From Cervus elaphus (taxonomy: Eukaryota > Chordata > Mammalia > Artiodactyla > Cervidae), in contig NC_057832.1 in the NCBI RefSeq assembly GCF_910594005.1, positions 101,877,152 to 101,941,151 on the forward strand: 64,000 bases of DNA. Reading direction: 5' to 3'. Under the pieces are notes generated by a model. It worked only from the letters and a program-made list of their open reading frames with translations. It did no database searches and had not been told where the DNA came from. Every line of letters starts with the position of its first letter. Within the stretch, counting starts at the first letter, position 1. The translations under genes and the position numbers were made by a program. This document shows positions 1-11,130 of this stretch, one piece after another.

Positions 1-341
1 ACCTCAAATTCCCGCTGGCTATCTATTTTACACATGGTAATGTAAGTTTCAATGCTACTCTCTCAAATCATCCCATACTCTTCTTCTCCCACGTCCAAAA
101 GTCTGTTTTTTATGTCTGCATTTCCTTTGCTGCTTTGCAAATAGGATCCTCAGTACCTTCTTTCTAGATTCCATATATATGCATTAATATACGAAATTTG
201 CTTTTCTCTTTCTGACTCACTTCACTCTGTATAATAAGCTCTAGGTTCATCCACCTCATTAGAACTGACTCAAATGTGTTCCTTATTATAGTTGAGTAAC
301 CTTCCACTGTACATATGTTATCACATCTTCCTTATCCATTT
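1..341 (-). mobile_element. L1 3' UTR/ORF2 end, older cetartiodactyl type, cut by window edge
   Basis: Read on the minus strand this is the 3' part of an L1 LINE. On the plus strand it shows the usual antisense order: a block on a walk through 'ctatctattttacacatgg', then 'ttccatatatatgc', then 'ttcactctgtataa', then the 'ccttatccattt' block of the ORF2 end. It is diverged and belongs to an older L1 set than the copies at 411, 2312, 38074, 56273 and 57707. It stops abruptly where an ancient plus-strand L1 begins. The element continues left of the window. Confidence 0.8.
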
Positions 342-410
342 TCACCAAGACATTACATTCTGGAACATAAAACAAGTCTCAGTAAATTTAGGATTAAAAT
401 GATAAGTAGT

Positions 411-1073
411 GATCTGAAAGAGACACGTGCACCCCAATGTTCATCGCAGCACTGTTTATAATAGCCAGGACATAGAAGCAACCTAGATGTCCATCAGCAG
501 ACGAATGGATAAGGAAGCTGTGGTACATATACCCTGTGAAATATTACTCAGCCATTAAAAAGAATACATTTGAATCAGTTCTAATGAGATGGATGAAACT
601 GGAGCCCATTATACAGAGTGAAGTAAGCCAGAAAAGATAAAGACCAATACAGTATAGTAATGCATATATATGGAATTTAAAAGATGGTAACGATAACCCT
701 ATATGCAAAACAGAAAAAGAGACACGGATGTACAGAACAGACTTTTGGACTCTGTGGGAGAAGGCGAGGGTGGGATGTCCAGAGAGAACAGCATTGAAAC
801 AAGTATACTATCAAGGGTGAAACAGATCATCAGCCCAGGTTGGATCCATGAGACAAGTGCCCAGGGCTGGTGCACTGGGAAGACCCAGAGGGACGGGATG
901 GGGAGGGAGGCGGGAGGGGGGATCGGGATGGGGAACACATGTAAATCCATGGCTGATTCATGTCAATGTATGACAAAAACCACTACAATATTGTAAAGTA
1001 ATTAGCCCCCAACTAATAAAAATAAATGGGAAAAAAGTAAATAAAATAGAGTGAAAACTTAAAAAAAAATAAA
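411..1073 (+). mobile_element. Young ruminant L1, 5'-truncated, with TSD
   Basis: This is the last part of ORF2 plus the 3' UTR and A-rich tail of a young ruminant L1. It starts in the block encoding the region before 'CPSADEWIRKLW' and ends at 'taaaaataaatgggaaaaa'. The repeated target 'ataagtagt' lies at 402-410 and 1074-1082, so the copy jumped into the ancient L1 around it. ORF2 is open only in pieces. It is nearly a mirror image of the copy at 2312-2841. Confidence 0.9.
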
Positions 1074-1296
1074 ATAAGTAGTATCCCTTTTGATCATAAC
1101 AGAATTAAACTAGAAGTCTACAAAAAATATTTAAAATCATTAAATATTTGGAAATCAATAATGTGCTTTGAAGTAATCCATGAGTCAAGTAAGAAATCAA
1201 GAGAGAAATTAGAAAACATTTTGAATGAGATGAAAGTAAAGTTGTGTGAGATATAACCAAAGAAATGATTACAGAGAAATTTATAGCATTAAGTTC

Positions 1297-1504
1297 CTTT
1301 TTTTTTCGGCTGCACTGGGTCTTTGTTATGGCACATGGGCTTCTCTTGTGGGGCACAGGCTCCAGAGTGAGCGGACTCTTCTCTCGTTGTGGTGTGTGGG
1401 CTTGATTGCCCTGTGATGGATCTTAGTTCCCTGACCAGGAATGGAACCTGCGTCCCCTGCATTGGGAGGCAGATTCTCAACCACTGGACCACCGGGGAAG
1501 TTCC
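1297..1504 (-). mobile_element. CHR-type tRNA-Glu SINE inside ancient L1
   Basis: It begins with poly-T (its A tail in reverse), then 'cggctgcactgggtctt', and ends with the tRNA-derived head whose plus-strand form is 'ccactggaccaccggggaag'. The imperfect duplication 'agcattaagttc' (1285-1296) and 'agcattaaattc' (1505-1516) flanks it. Part of the tRNA-unrelated body is missing compared with the longer copy at 50750-51080. It is non-coding. Confidence 0.85.
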
Positions 1505-2311
1505 AGCATTAAATTCTTATATTAGAAAAGCAGATAGATTTCATATAAAAGGTATCAGCTTCCATCTTAAGAAACTAGAAAAAGAAGAGAAAATTAAACC
1601 TAAACTAAGCCTAAGGAAGAAAATAATGAAGTGCAAAAATCAATGAAACAGAAAACAGGAGAACAATACAGAAAATCAATGAAACCAAAATCTATTTTTT
1701 CACAAAGATAAATAAAATGAATAAACCTCTAGCCTGACTGATCAAGGAGAAGAAAGATGCAAATTGCCAATAACAGGAATGAGAGATAGGGCATTACTAC
1801 AGGCCTTACAAACATTGAGAGGATAATAAAGAGAAAGAAATAACTTTAGAACAATCAATTTGATAACTTAGATGAAATAAACCAATGCCTGCAAAGACAC
1901 AAACTACCATCTAAAAAGAAAGCCATAATCTTAGTATTCCAATATTTATTAAGGAGATTTATTCATAGTTTAGAATCTTTCAAAAACAAAACAAATATCT
2001 TTCAACGAAGAAAACTACAGGCCCAGAGGGTCTCACCAATTAGTTCTATCAAACATTTAAAGAAAAATAATATCAAGTCTAAACAATCTCTTCCAGAAAA
2101 TAGAAGAGAACACTTCCCAACACATTTTATGAAGCCAGCATTACTCGGATACCAAAACCAAAGACATTATAAGAAAAGAAAACTATATTCTACTTGGACA
2201 TAGACACAATCTCCTTAATAAAATCTTAACAAACTAAAATTCTTCAACATAGAAAACTATATCCTGACCAAGGGAGGTTTTCTTAGCGACATTAGGTTGG
2301 CTTAATATTTG

Positions 2312-2841
2312 TTTTATTTTTTTTTTCATTTATTTTTATTAGTTGGAGGCTAATTACTTTACAATATTGTAGTGGTTTTTGCCATACATTGACATGAATC
2401 AGCCATGGATTTACATGTGTTCCCCATCCCGATCCCCCCTCCCGCCTCCCTCCCCATCCCGTCCCTCTGGGTCTTCCCAGTGCACCAGCCCTGAGCACCC
2501 GTCTCATGCATCCAACCTGGGCTGATGATCTGTTTCACCCTTGATAGTATACTTGTTTCAATGCTGTTCTCTCAGAATATCCCACCCTCGCCTTCTCCCA
2601 CAGAGTCCAAAAGTCTGTTCTGTACATCCGTGTCTCTTTTTCTGTTTTGCATATAGGGTTATCGTTACCATCTTTTAAATTCCATATATATGCGTCAGTA
2701 TACTGTATTGGTCTTTATCTTTCTGGCTTACTTCACTCTGTATAATGGGCTCCAGTTACATCCATCTCATTAGAACTGATTCAAATGAATTCTTTTTAAT
2801 GGCTGAGTAATATTCCATTGTGTATATGTATCATAGCTTCC
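2312..2841 (-). mobile_element. Young ruminant L1 3' end with perfect 15-bp TSD
   Basis: Poly-T, then 'tttttattagttggaggc', mark the 3' end of an L1 read on the minus strand. It continues through the 3' UTR to the last ORF2 codons near 2841. The 15-base target 'ttggcttaatatttg' occurs exactly at 2297-2311 and 2842-2856, so both edges are firm. The host is the ancient L1. The perfect duplication and close match to 411-1073 imply recent insertion. Confidence 0.95.
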
Positions 2842-3874
2842 TTGGCTTAATATTTGAAACTCAATCATCTAAAGAAGAAAAACTGTAAGATCATCACAAT
2901 TAATGCAGAACAAGTATGATATAATTATGAAAATTTAACAAAATATGTACAAGACTTTCACATTGAAAACTATGAAACAACTACCAAAAGAAATTAAAGA
3001 TTTAAATAAATGGAGATGTATAACACATTCATGGATTAGAATCCTTAAAACTTAATTAAGAAGACAAAAGCCCTGATAGAAAATAAGCAACAGATTTAAA
3101 CAGACACTTCACCAAAGAAGATAGATAAATAGCAAGTGAGCACATGAAAAGATGATTAACTTTATTAGTCATTAGGGAAATGCAAATTAATACCACAGTG
3201 AGCTACTCATATCACTAAAAATTAAGGAACTGACAATTTTAAGATTTAATGAAGATGTGGAGAAACATGAACTCATACCTTGCTGCTGAGAATGCAAAAT
3301 GGTACAGCAAATTGGAAAGCAGTTGAGCAGTTTCTTAGAACCCCACTCCTAAGTATCTACCCAAGACAAACGAATACATATATAAACACAAAGATATACA
3401 TTGAAATGTTCATTCTTTATTCTAATTGTACCCAAGTTGGACCCAACCCAGACGTTTATTGGCAGATAAAAGCATAAACAAATGGTGGAAAATGCATGCA
3501 ATAGAATACTATTCAGCAGTGAAAGGGAATAAGCAACCACATGAAGAATCTCAAAAACATTTTGCTAGATGAAGAAAGGCCGGCACAAAAGACTGCATGT
3601 TTTTTCATTTCATTTTTATCACTTTCTGTAAAAGGCAGAACTATGGAGACAGAAAGCAGATCAACAGTTGCCAGAAGAGGTAGGGGAAGGATATTGATGA
3701 CTAAGAAGCACAAGGGAGTTTTTAGGGTGACAGAAATATTCTATATTGTGACAGAAATATTCCGTATTGGTTACAGTCTGTGTATATTTGTCAAAACTCA
3801 CTGAATTATTTATAAAATTTGGTCAATTTTCTTGTATATAAGTTACCTTCATTAAAGCTGATTAAAAAATTAGG

Positions 3875-4084
3875 TGCTGGACTTCCCTGGTGGTCTAGTG
3901 GCTAAGACTCTGCATTCCCAATGTAGGGGGCCCAGGTTTGACCCTGGATCAGGGAACTAGATCCCACATGCAGCATCTAAGTTCACACGCTACAGTGAAA
4001 TCCCTTGTGCTGTAGCTAAGACTTGACACAGCCAAATAACTTGACACAGCCAAATAAATAAGTGAAAACAAATATTTTTTAAAA
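3875..4084 (+). mobile_element. CHR-type SINE at the end of the ancient L1
   Basis: The head 'tggacttccctggtggtc' is the tRNA-Glu-derived part. The remainder runs through 'gggaactagatcccacatg' to an A-rich tail. The flanks 'attaaaaaattagg' (3861-3874) and 'attaaaaaatcagg' (4085-4098) look like a one-mismatch duplication. 'cttgacacagccaaataa' is repeated twice in the tail (about 4023-4057), a small internal duplication. Confidence 0.85.
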
Positions 4085-4098
4085 ATTAAAAAATCAGG

Positions 4099-4654
4099 CT
4101 TACCCTGCCTTATTTAGATTCTGAAAGTTGAAGGAACTATAGATGGCCTTCCACAGATGGTCTGATCAGCTCTTAATTTCTTGTGACTACAGATATCTGC
4201 GGAGTGGTCCTTGGGGGTGGGAGTGGGGTAGAAAATGAGGAGGTCTGGCAGGTGTGTGTCTCTTGGCATGAGAAGGATGGTCAAATACTCATCCTCAGTG
4301 CAACTCCACCCTGGGAGGACAGCCGGGATGTTTTAGGCAAAGAGAAATTCCCCATCTTTCTTAAACTGAACATCAAATGTGGATGGGGTGGGAAGTGGGA
4401 TGCACGAGGCAGTGCTGTTAGCTGCATTTGAGCTTTGGGGATGCCAATCATATCGTCTTTCCTGCTGAAACCTTCACAGGTAGCTGGGGTAGGAGACCCC
4501 TCACATAACCCCTCAATATTGTTTCTAGACCTCCAAAAAGCTAGTGACAGAAGGATTTTTAAGGCCAAATTTCAAGTGTGGGGGCCCCCTAATTGGAGTC
4601 TGCAGTCCCAAGACAGTCTCTTGCAAAGCCCAAATCCTTTAGCTAGTAGTCATC
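4099..4654. other. Single-copy stretch, no gene seen
   Basis: No recognised repeat and no convincing exon. The short open frames on both strands lack splice context and recognisable protein similarity. Confidence 0.5.
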
Positions 4655-5040
4655 ATATGTCATTGTCCTAACCCCCAGCACCTCAGAATGTGACCTTATT
4701 TGGAAATAGGGCATTTGCAGATGTAATTAGCTGAGATGACATCAGGCTAGAGTACAGTGAGTGCCTAATCCAACATGACTGGTGTCCTTATAGAAGGAGG
4801 AACTGTGGACCCAGACAGGCACACAGGGAGAATGCCATCTAATGATTGGAATTCTGCCGCTGCAAGCCAGTGAACTGCTCGGAGCTTGAGAGAGGCCTGG
4901 AACAGACCTTTCTTCCCTGGTGTCCCCGGAGGGAGACTGGCCCTGCCCACACCTTGATTTCAGACTTCTCCAGAACTGCATGACTATATTTCTGTTGTTC
5001 TAAGTCTCCCAGTTTGTTGCAGTAGCTCTCAGAAACCAGC
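4655..5040 (+). mobile_element. MLT1-type LTR remnant (ERVL-MaLR)
   Basis: The order of blocks matches an MLT1 LTR: 'cctaacccccagcacctc', 'gtgaccttatttggaaatag', 'gatgtaattagctgagatga', 'actggtgtccttata', 'acacagggagaatgcc', then the A-rich end 'atttctgttgttctaag' and 'cccagtttgttgcagtag'. It is a solo, non-coding LTR of an old endogenous retrovirus-like element, strongly diverged. The reverse-oriented relative is at 22900-23355. Confidence 0.75.
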
Positions 5041-5812
5041 AGGGCTTGGTGCTGGCCCCAAGTCTCTTTCTACCCCTCCCCTGCAGGTACTGTGTGCCTG
5101 AAACACTGGTGCCCAGCAAGGTATCTGTGGAATAACATTTTGTTTTGCAATAATATTTTTACTGGTCAGGCTTCTCAGATGACAAGGAAGAGACACACAG
5201 AGAATCATGAGATACCTGGGCACCTGGGGAGGCAGCCCAGTCACCCGGATCCTAGTTTGTCCCTCAGTAGGATGTGTGGAGCCTCCACAAAGGACACAAG
5301 AGTGTGGCCCTTTAGGGAACCAGCACCCTGAGCTTATGTGATTTTTCTCCATGGTCGTTTCCAGAAGTGGAGTGAGGGCCAGAGGACCAGTGACTCACTC
5401 AGGGCACCCTCATCTATGAAGCTCAGTAAATTAATTAATATTTATGAAGCACTCGGGCTGGGCTGGCACATCAAGAGTGCTATTATGTAAGTGTTCTCTT
5501 CTGACCCTAAGGAGGGATGGCTTTCCTTGAGTTCCAGCTTTTTAGATGATTGCTTTCAGGTCACACGCTGAGCCCTGGTCCAGTTCTCGAGTGTGGAGTT
5601 TCTTCTTTAACAAGTGCCCTTTCTGAATGCTGGCAAAAGAAAACTTGGGAAAAGCCACTTGGATTCCTTTTTTAAATCAGAAACTGTGTATGTGGCTGGC
5701 AGTAAAGGCTTGATGGATTCCTCAATACATCCACTAAAAATAAGTAAATGAGTGAAGGAAACTTGGATGGATGGATGGGTGGATGATAAGTTTGCCTTCA
5801 GGTAAGAAGGTG
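5041..5812. other. Single-copy stretch with a faint L2-like piece
   Basis: Mostly unrecognised sequence. 'aatatttatgaagcactcgg' near 5439 resembles the 3' end of an L2/MIR3 element. Near 5762 there is a short GGAT run (tggatggatggatgggtgga). No exon is supported. Confidence 0.45.
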
Positions 5813-6013
5813 AAGGTAGCTCAGCTGGTAAGGAATCCACCTGCAATGCAGGAGACCCTGGTTCAATTCCTGGGTTGGGACGATCCCCTGGAGGAGGGCA
5901 TGGCAACCCACTCCTGTATTCTTGCCTCAAGAGTCCCCGTGGACAGAGGAGCCTGGCGGGCTACAGTCCATGGGGCCACAAAGAGTCAGACACGACTGAG
6001 TGACTAAGCAGAC
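5813..6013 (+). mobile_element. Bov-tA SINE
   Basis: Bov-tA joins a tRNA-Glu-like head to a tail taken from the 3' end of the LINE BovB. Here the head shows A-box-like 'agctcagctggtaaggaat' and B-box-like 'ggttcaattcc'. The BovB-derived part runs from 'gatcccctggaggagggc' to 'agacacgactgagtgac'. Full length, about 200 bp. The internal promoter boxes are those of RNA polymerase III; there is no sign of an intact tRNA fold. Confidence 0.95.
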
Positions 6014-6633
6014 AACACAGGAAGGTAAAGTAAAGGTGCTCTGAGTGAAAGTGAGGTGTGTGCATGTCTGGAGAGAGGAAATTTTCGAGGATGTAAGTAT
6101 ATGCTTGTGTGTCCTTTGGCCCTCCTCGAATAAGGATTACATGATAGATTGAGATTGTATAGGTTTCATATTCCCTCCCAACACCGTGTGCTTTACATCT
6201 GGATAAAAGGAGCTATAAATCTCTGCAGGCAGAATGTGGCTGGGCTCTGCCTTTCTACCCTTCTCACTGAGATCTTACTTGGAAATACAGCTGAACAGTC
6301 GATGATGAATCATAGCGTCTGTGGAGCAGCCCAGATAAGGAACAATTTGCATTTTCATGTGATAATTCGCTCCTCTTGGCGTTTTCAATTTACCTTCAGA
6401 GCCACATTAATTCTGTTGCCATAAACCACCACTCTGTGCCCAAGTCAGTGGGAGAGGGAGACTCAAGTGGCAGGTCTGTTTGGCGTTACAGGAGCGGGGA
6501 GTGCTCCCTTCCTGCAGCACGGGGCGTAGGAGACGGAGCTGGCCCTTGGAGAGTGCCTCTTGGAGAAGCTCCCCCAGGAGAGGTCGTAGCTTCAAACCCC
6601 GCCAGCATCCTCATCCTCCATGTCCGTACATCC
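6014..6633. other. Single-copy stretch, possibly conserved non-coding
   Basis: No repeat or exon recognised. 6300-6440 is AT-rich, of normal complexity and free of repeat hallmarks ('caatttgcattttcatgtg', 'gccacattaattctgttgcc'), the look of conserved enhancer-like DNA. That is an impression from composition only. Confidence 0.4.
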
Positions 6634-6843
6634 TGCGTGCGTGCTCAGTTGCATCCGGCTCTTGCCAACCCCGTGGACTGTAGCCCGCCAGACTCCTCTG
6701 TCCACGGGATTATCCAGGCAAGAATACTGGAGCGGGTTCCCATTTCCTCCTCCGGGGGTCTTCCCGACTCAGGGATCGAACCTGCCTCTGTGTTGCCTGC
6801 CTTGGCAGGCTGATTCTTTACCACTGTACCGCCTGGGAAGCCA
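6634..6843 (-). mobile_element. Bov-tA SINE
   Basis: Reverse-oriented full-length copy. The plus strand starts with the BovB-derived tail ('gtgctcagttgcatccggct') and ends with the tRNA head ('ttctttaccactgtaccgcc', 'tgggaagcc'). It is more CpG-retaining than its neighbours ('ccgggggtcttcccgac'), which fits a moderately young copy. Confidence 0.95.
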
Positions 6844-8303
6844 TGTTTGTATGCCACCTGGTTAAAAATAAGTGAAACACACCAGGAAAAATGCCGCTTT
6901 GCCTTCTGAGAGTTTCTAGAAGAGCCCCAACTTCTCTCTCCCTGGACGTGTAGCTGCAGAAGTGTTGGGACGTGTTGAGCCTTTAATTAGGATTGACCTT
7001 CAGATGAAGGTGACTTGACGGGACGATGGGACAGAAACAGGCTCCTGAGTACATTGCTGAGTCTCGGTGACATCAATTGAATCTGCTGAATGAAGGAGTA
7101 GATGCAGTCAATACATCTTTTTAAAAAATAAAAGCAGAAAATAAGCTAAACATAAACTGCTCCTCCTACTCCTTGCCTCAGTGCAGAGGACATGCCCCCT
7201 CAGGTAGCTGCATCTACATCTCTGTTTCAGGAATTTGATGCCTGGTGACAGCCAATTCCATGTGGCTCCTGCAGACAGGGTCTTTCCGGGAGAAGGATTG
7301 TCTTGGAAGAGCTCTCCTGAGGGTTGGGTGAGCCCCTGAGCCCTGCAGAGGAAATCATTGTTTCAGGCTTGTCTTCTGGTTTCCCAGTGCTCACAGAGCC
7401 TTCTAGAGGCACCCTGTGGCCAAGGGTGGGGGGCAGTCTGGCAGAAAAAGACAGAATCTACCCTAATCTTGCAAAGTGGGCCTCCTCCACTATGACACCC
7501 CTGGACAAAGGCATTCCACAGTCTGCTGCTCTCGGGTTCCCTGGCTTCTCCTAGCCGTCACAATCCAGGAAGTTCTTAACACTCATCAGAAACCCTTTCT
7601 TTCTGCAGTGCAAATCCATTTCCTTGCCCGGAAGCAGAGAGAGTCAATCTTACACTCTTGAGCTTGCACATCCCTGCATTTCTTAAACAAATTCTCAGGA
7701 TGCTATCAAGTAAGTTAATGAGGAGCCTTGTAAAAATGAGAATAATTTCTGTTTCTTTCTCCTAATTTACATTTGTCCATTTCCTGAGGTTCCATTCTAT
7801 TAAACTTTAATTTGCTCCCCTCTCATCCCAAGCCTTTCAGGAGTCTGACATGGGAGATTTTCTTCACATAGTCAGAATCTCTTGGGCTCTAATGGATTAC
7901 ACTTATGGGCAGGCAAGATATATTTTGTCCCTGAAGTGATTTCTAGATTGGCAGCCAGGTGTAAAGGAGAGGGTGAGGGTTTGGGTGATGGGAAAGCAGC
8001 GGTGAGGTGATAATTTGCTGAAGTTCTATTTATTTTTGTTTTAGTACTTTTTCCATCCTAGTTTGCAGCAGTTGTGTCTTGAGCGACTTTCTTCTGTTAA
8101 CTCTTCCAGGTTCTGTACTTGTAAACTGAGTGCAGGGGCTGGAGGTTGAGGATTCAATCCCACTCTCCTACTTGTGTCTTTAAAATATATGAAGAAAGTG
8201 TGGAAATTGGGAATGCTTTTGATTCCTTGGAAAGTCCAAGTCCCAGAAAAGAAATATGTTAGATGGAACCATATAAAAGTCACCATTTTTGAAATTAAAA
8301 GCA
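6844..8303. other. Single-copy stretch, no gene seen
   Basis: About 1.5 kb without recognised repeats. No frame has exon borders or a recognisable protein. 7730-7960 is AT-rich and repeat-free and could be conserved non-coding DNA. Confidence 0.45.
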
Positions 8304-8628
8304 ATTTTTAAAATCAGAAATGTGTTACTTTCTGCTGCACAATAGCATGAGTCATCTCTAAGTATACATATACCCCCTCCCTCCGGTGCCTCCCTCCCCC
8401 ACCCCCAATCCCACCCCTCTAGGTCATCACAGAGCACTGAGCTGAGCGCCCTGGACTATAGAGCAGCGTCCTACTAGCCGTCTATTTCACACGTGGTAGT
8501 GTGTATATGTCAGCGCTGCTGTCTCAATTCGTCCCACTCTCCCTTCCTCCCTATGTCCACAGGTCTATTCTCTACATCTACGTCTCTATTCCTGCCCTAT
8601 AGGTTCATCAATATCATTTTTCTATCCA
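8304..8628 (-). mobile_element. L1 3' UTR fragment, older cetartiodactyl type
   Basis: Antisense L1 3' UTR: 'gtgttactttctgctgcac', 'ccccctccctccggtgcctc', 'ctaggtcatcacagagcac', 'ctgtctcaattcgtcccact', ending in 'ttcatcaatatcatttttct'. Same subfamily style as 60821-61490. The polyadenylated end and the ORF2 end are both missing. Confidence 0.85.
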
Positions 8629-9959
8629 GTCACCATTTTAAAGGTCAAAAATGATTGAATATTGCTGATTTCATATGGTTCCCTCTAGTACAATCAAATC
8701 TCATTAATTCAGGCTAATGTGAGGAAGGTTGGTCTGAATTTGCTGGAGTGCTGCAAAACGGAGTCTGAATTACGAGAGCATTTTAAACAGGTGCAGCTTC
8801 CCTCTACCCCAGTGCTGATGGTAATGGAAAGTAGGTCAAAAAAAGTACTCTCTCTACAAGTCCACAGAGGGATGTCTGGTTAATACAGACAGCTTATAAT
8901 GGCATACAAATATGTCGGGTAAGAAAGGGTGCTCTGGTCTAAGGTGTGCTTGAGAATGCTTGAGTTTATTCTTTTAAGGAGCTTTAAATAATTTCCTTCT
9001 GATATACATGTACGATTAGTTTCCTTAACAAATCTTCCCTTCAAAGAGAGAAACTGGATGGCTCAAGTTTGCTGTCTGAATGATTTCTTTTTCCAAAATA
9101 GTGGATTCCAAATTAATGATGCTTGCCTGCTCTATTCCTGACCTTGAGGTTGGGCATCAGGATAATGCAAATCAATAGAGATTAGCCCTCAAGGACTGGG
9201 GAGGGGGAAATACACTTGACAGAAACATATGTGACTTGAAAAGTGAGGCTGGTCTTCTTGTATGTCTCATACACTGACTCTGAAGGCAGTTTCAGAGGCA
9301 AAGTTCCAATAGCATTCGGCGTAATAACAGCAAACTTGGAAGAAGTCAGCCACATCCTACAGAACCACTTCAAAAAGCAACGTAATATGAATGGACAGAT
9401 TCCAACCTCTGATGGTTTTAAAAAATGTTCGCATATGCTCATTCTCCTAGGATAATATTTATCCCTTTAAAAATATTCTTAAATGTTCCTTCTAAATAAT
9501 AGCAGTCTCTAGTGACATTTAAGTTTATTTGCAAGTGATTTTTTAGATCAGTTTTCTACTTCCCTAAAACCTCAAGAGGGTGCACAGGTAGGTGGGAAGG
9601 TGATGGAAATGGAACCAAAGATTGATGACCAGCAACAGACAAAGATTGATAGGCAGTTTGATAAAATTGGGATCAGGTATAACTTTTCAGATGTGTACAG
9701 TGTGGCAAAGTCTGTCCTCACAGAATTCCTTCTCTGGCTTGTGCATCCCTCCTATTCAAGGGGAATTCTAGAGGAAAACACTTCTTTCTTGGGGTGACTT
9801 GGTACAGATCCCACCTTCCTTTGCCCTGTATTGCCCTCTGTTGCTTTGAAATGTCAAATAGGGCTCAGAGGAGGGGCAGATCTGAGTAGGCTACTGGAAG
9901 GAACTGACTCAGTCTTCAGTTAACTCATCTCCACTAACAGGGGATATGAAATAAAAATT
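8629..9959. other. Unassigned stretch, possibly very old repeats
   Basis: No clear exon. 8690-8960 contains phrases like 'tctcattaattcaggctaat' and 'ggttaatacagacagcttat', which suggest a very old DNA-transposon remnant, but I cannot name it. 9180-9450 has weak open frames on both strands without splice sites or known domains. Confidence 0.35.
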
Positions 9960-10303
9960 TGTTGTTGTTCAGTAGCTCAGTCATATCCAACTCTTTTAGC
10001 AACTCCATGGACTGCAGCACGCCAGGCTCCCCTGTCCTTCCCTATCTCCCGGAGTCTGCTCAGACTCATGTCCATTGAGTTGATGATGCCATCCAACCAT
10101 CTCATCCTCTGTCATCCCCTTCTCCTCCTGCCCTCAATCATTCTCACCATCAGGGTCTTTTCCAATGAGTTGGCTCTTTGCAGTAGGTGGCCAAAGTATT
10201 GGAGCTTCAGCTTCAGCATCAGTCCTTCCAATGAATATTCAGGATTGATTTCCTTTAGGATTGACTGATTTGATCCCCTTGCTGTCCAGGGGACTCTCAA
10301 GGG
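9960..10303 (-). mobile_element. BovB (RTE-type LINE) 3' end
   Basis: The plus strand shows the antisense BovB end: 'cagtagctcagtcatatcca', 'catcctctgtcatccccttc', 'tcttttccaatgagttggc', 'ggtggccaaagtattggag', 'aggggactctcaag'. It includes the last part of the BovB reading frame, with small changes, so it is older than the copy at 45684-46133. Only about 340 bp of a 3-kb element is present. Confidence 0.9.
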
Positions 10304-10784
10304 ACTGATAAAATATAGGTGGTTACTTAACAAGACTAAACAGAGCAGTGAGGGAAAGGTTCAGTTATCTTCACTGTGCTCACAAAGTTCTATGTACCTT
10401 TGTCCAAAATGTATAAACCTGTATACCAAAAAGAGTGGGTGGACTGGATGGAAATTGAAAGCAACTAAATTAACATGAGATAAGACCAGTCCTTCCCCAG
10501 TAGCCTGCTGAGTGAATGCTGCAGTGGTGGGGTCTTCTGGGCTCCTCTCCCGGTGCTGACACTGACCAGCACAGCCAACCTGCCTCCTGGCCCCGTCCCT
10601 GCCCTGGGGGAAGGAGGGTCACAGTCTGCCCTGCCCTCTCGCCCCATGTGAGCTCCGTGACAACGAGGATGCGTCCCAGCTCCACGCCCAGCGGAACAGG
10701 CGCCCCAGGCTGCTGTGTGAATAAGCCTTGATCTTGCATGCTGCTATTTTAAGTCCAAACACTCTGATCTTGTCCTTGGCCGAG
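10304..10784. other. Single-copy, moderately CpG-rich stretch
   Basis: No repeat recognised. From about 10540 the sequence becomes GC-rich with scattered CpG ('gctccgtgacaacgagg', 'cacgcccagcggaacaggcg'). This is too weak to call a CpG island by eye. No promoter or exon is supported. Confidence 0.4.
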
Positions 10785-10965
10785 TCGTTCAGTCAGGCGA
10801 CACTCACCGGACATCTACCTCGTGCCGGGGACACACAGCAGTGCTGGGACTCAGGGACTTGGAAATAAGATGCAGCCTTGGTTCCAGCTGCTCCAGAGGG
10901 GAGCCAGCCTGTAAACACCTGATCAGAGCGCAGTGTAATTAGTGCTAATAGAGGCGTGGGCACCC
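10785..10965 (+). mobile_element. L2-like LINE 3' end
   Basis: The order 'gttcagtcaggcgac', 'gacatctacctcgtgcc', 'cagcagtgctgggactcagg', 'ttccagctgctccagagggg' and 'cctgtaaacacctgatcaga' follows the 3' end of an L2 LINE (attack on feeding-place phrase 'gagcacctactatgtgcc' in the family). It is very diverged. Confidence 0.5.
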
Positions 10966-11068
10966 TGCTCCGGCGCACCGGGGAGGGACGGCTCGCTCAG
11001 CCTCAACTCAACACCCGCCGGCTCCTGTGCTGTTGGGTCTGAAAAGAAGGCTTCACCCCAGGGGGCAC

Positions 11069-11130
11069 CGATGCTGGGTCAGCTGGGCACTGATGCTGGG
11101 TCAGCTGGGCACTGATGCTGGGTCGGCTCA
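11069..11130 (+). repeat. 22-bp tandem repeat, about 2.8 copies
   Basis: The unit is 'tgatgctgggtcagctgggcac'-like, with copies starting near 11069, 11091 and 11113. The first two differ at one base and the last is shortened and has one further change. It lies directly upstream of the A/C-rich minisatellite. Confidence 0.9.

Larger units (their letters stand above)
342..3874 (+). mobile_element. Ancient L1 (L1M-type) ORF2 and 3' end, interrupted
   Basis: The plus strand carries a decayed L1 with the family's normal gene order. 'gacattacattctggaac' and 'gaattaaactagaag' come from the endonuclease/linker part (342-410, 1083-1296). Reverse-transcriptase segments run through 1517-2296. The ORF2 C-terminal part follows at 2857-3540, with 'acttcaccaaagaagat' and 'atgcaaattaataccac'. 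A 3' UTR closes near 3870. Every frame is broken, so it cannot encode a protein. Three later insertions split it: young L1 at 411-1073, CHR SINE at 1297-1504, and young L1 at 2312-2841. The subfamily is not resolved by eye; L1MA/L1MB is likely. Confidence 0.75.

Noticed and set aside
5813..6013. tRNA gene (A and B boxes)
   Set aside because: The tRNA-like part of Bov-tA lacks a complete cloverleaf and continues into the BovB-derived tail. The same applies to all other Bov-tA, CHR and MIR copies.
10540..11060. CpG island / promoter
   Set aside because: CpGs are scattered and the density by eye is too low and too short. No TSS or exon follows.
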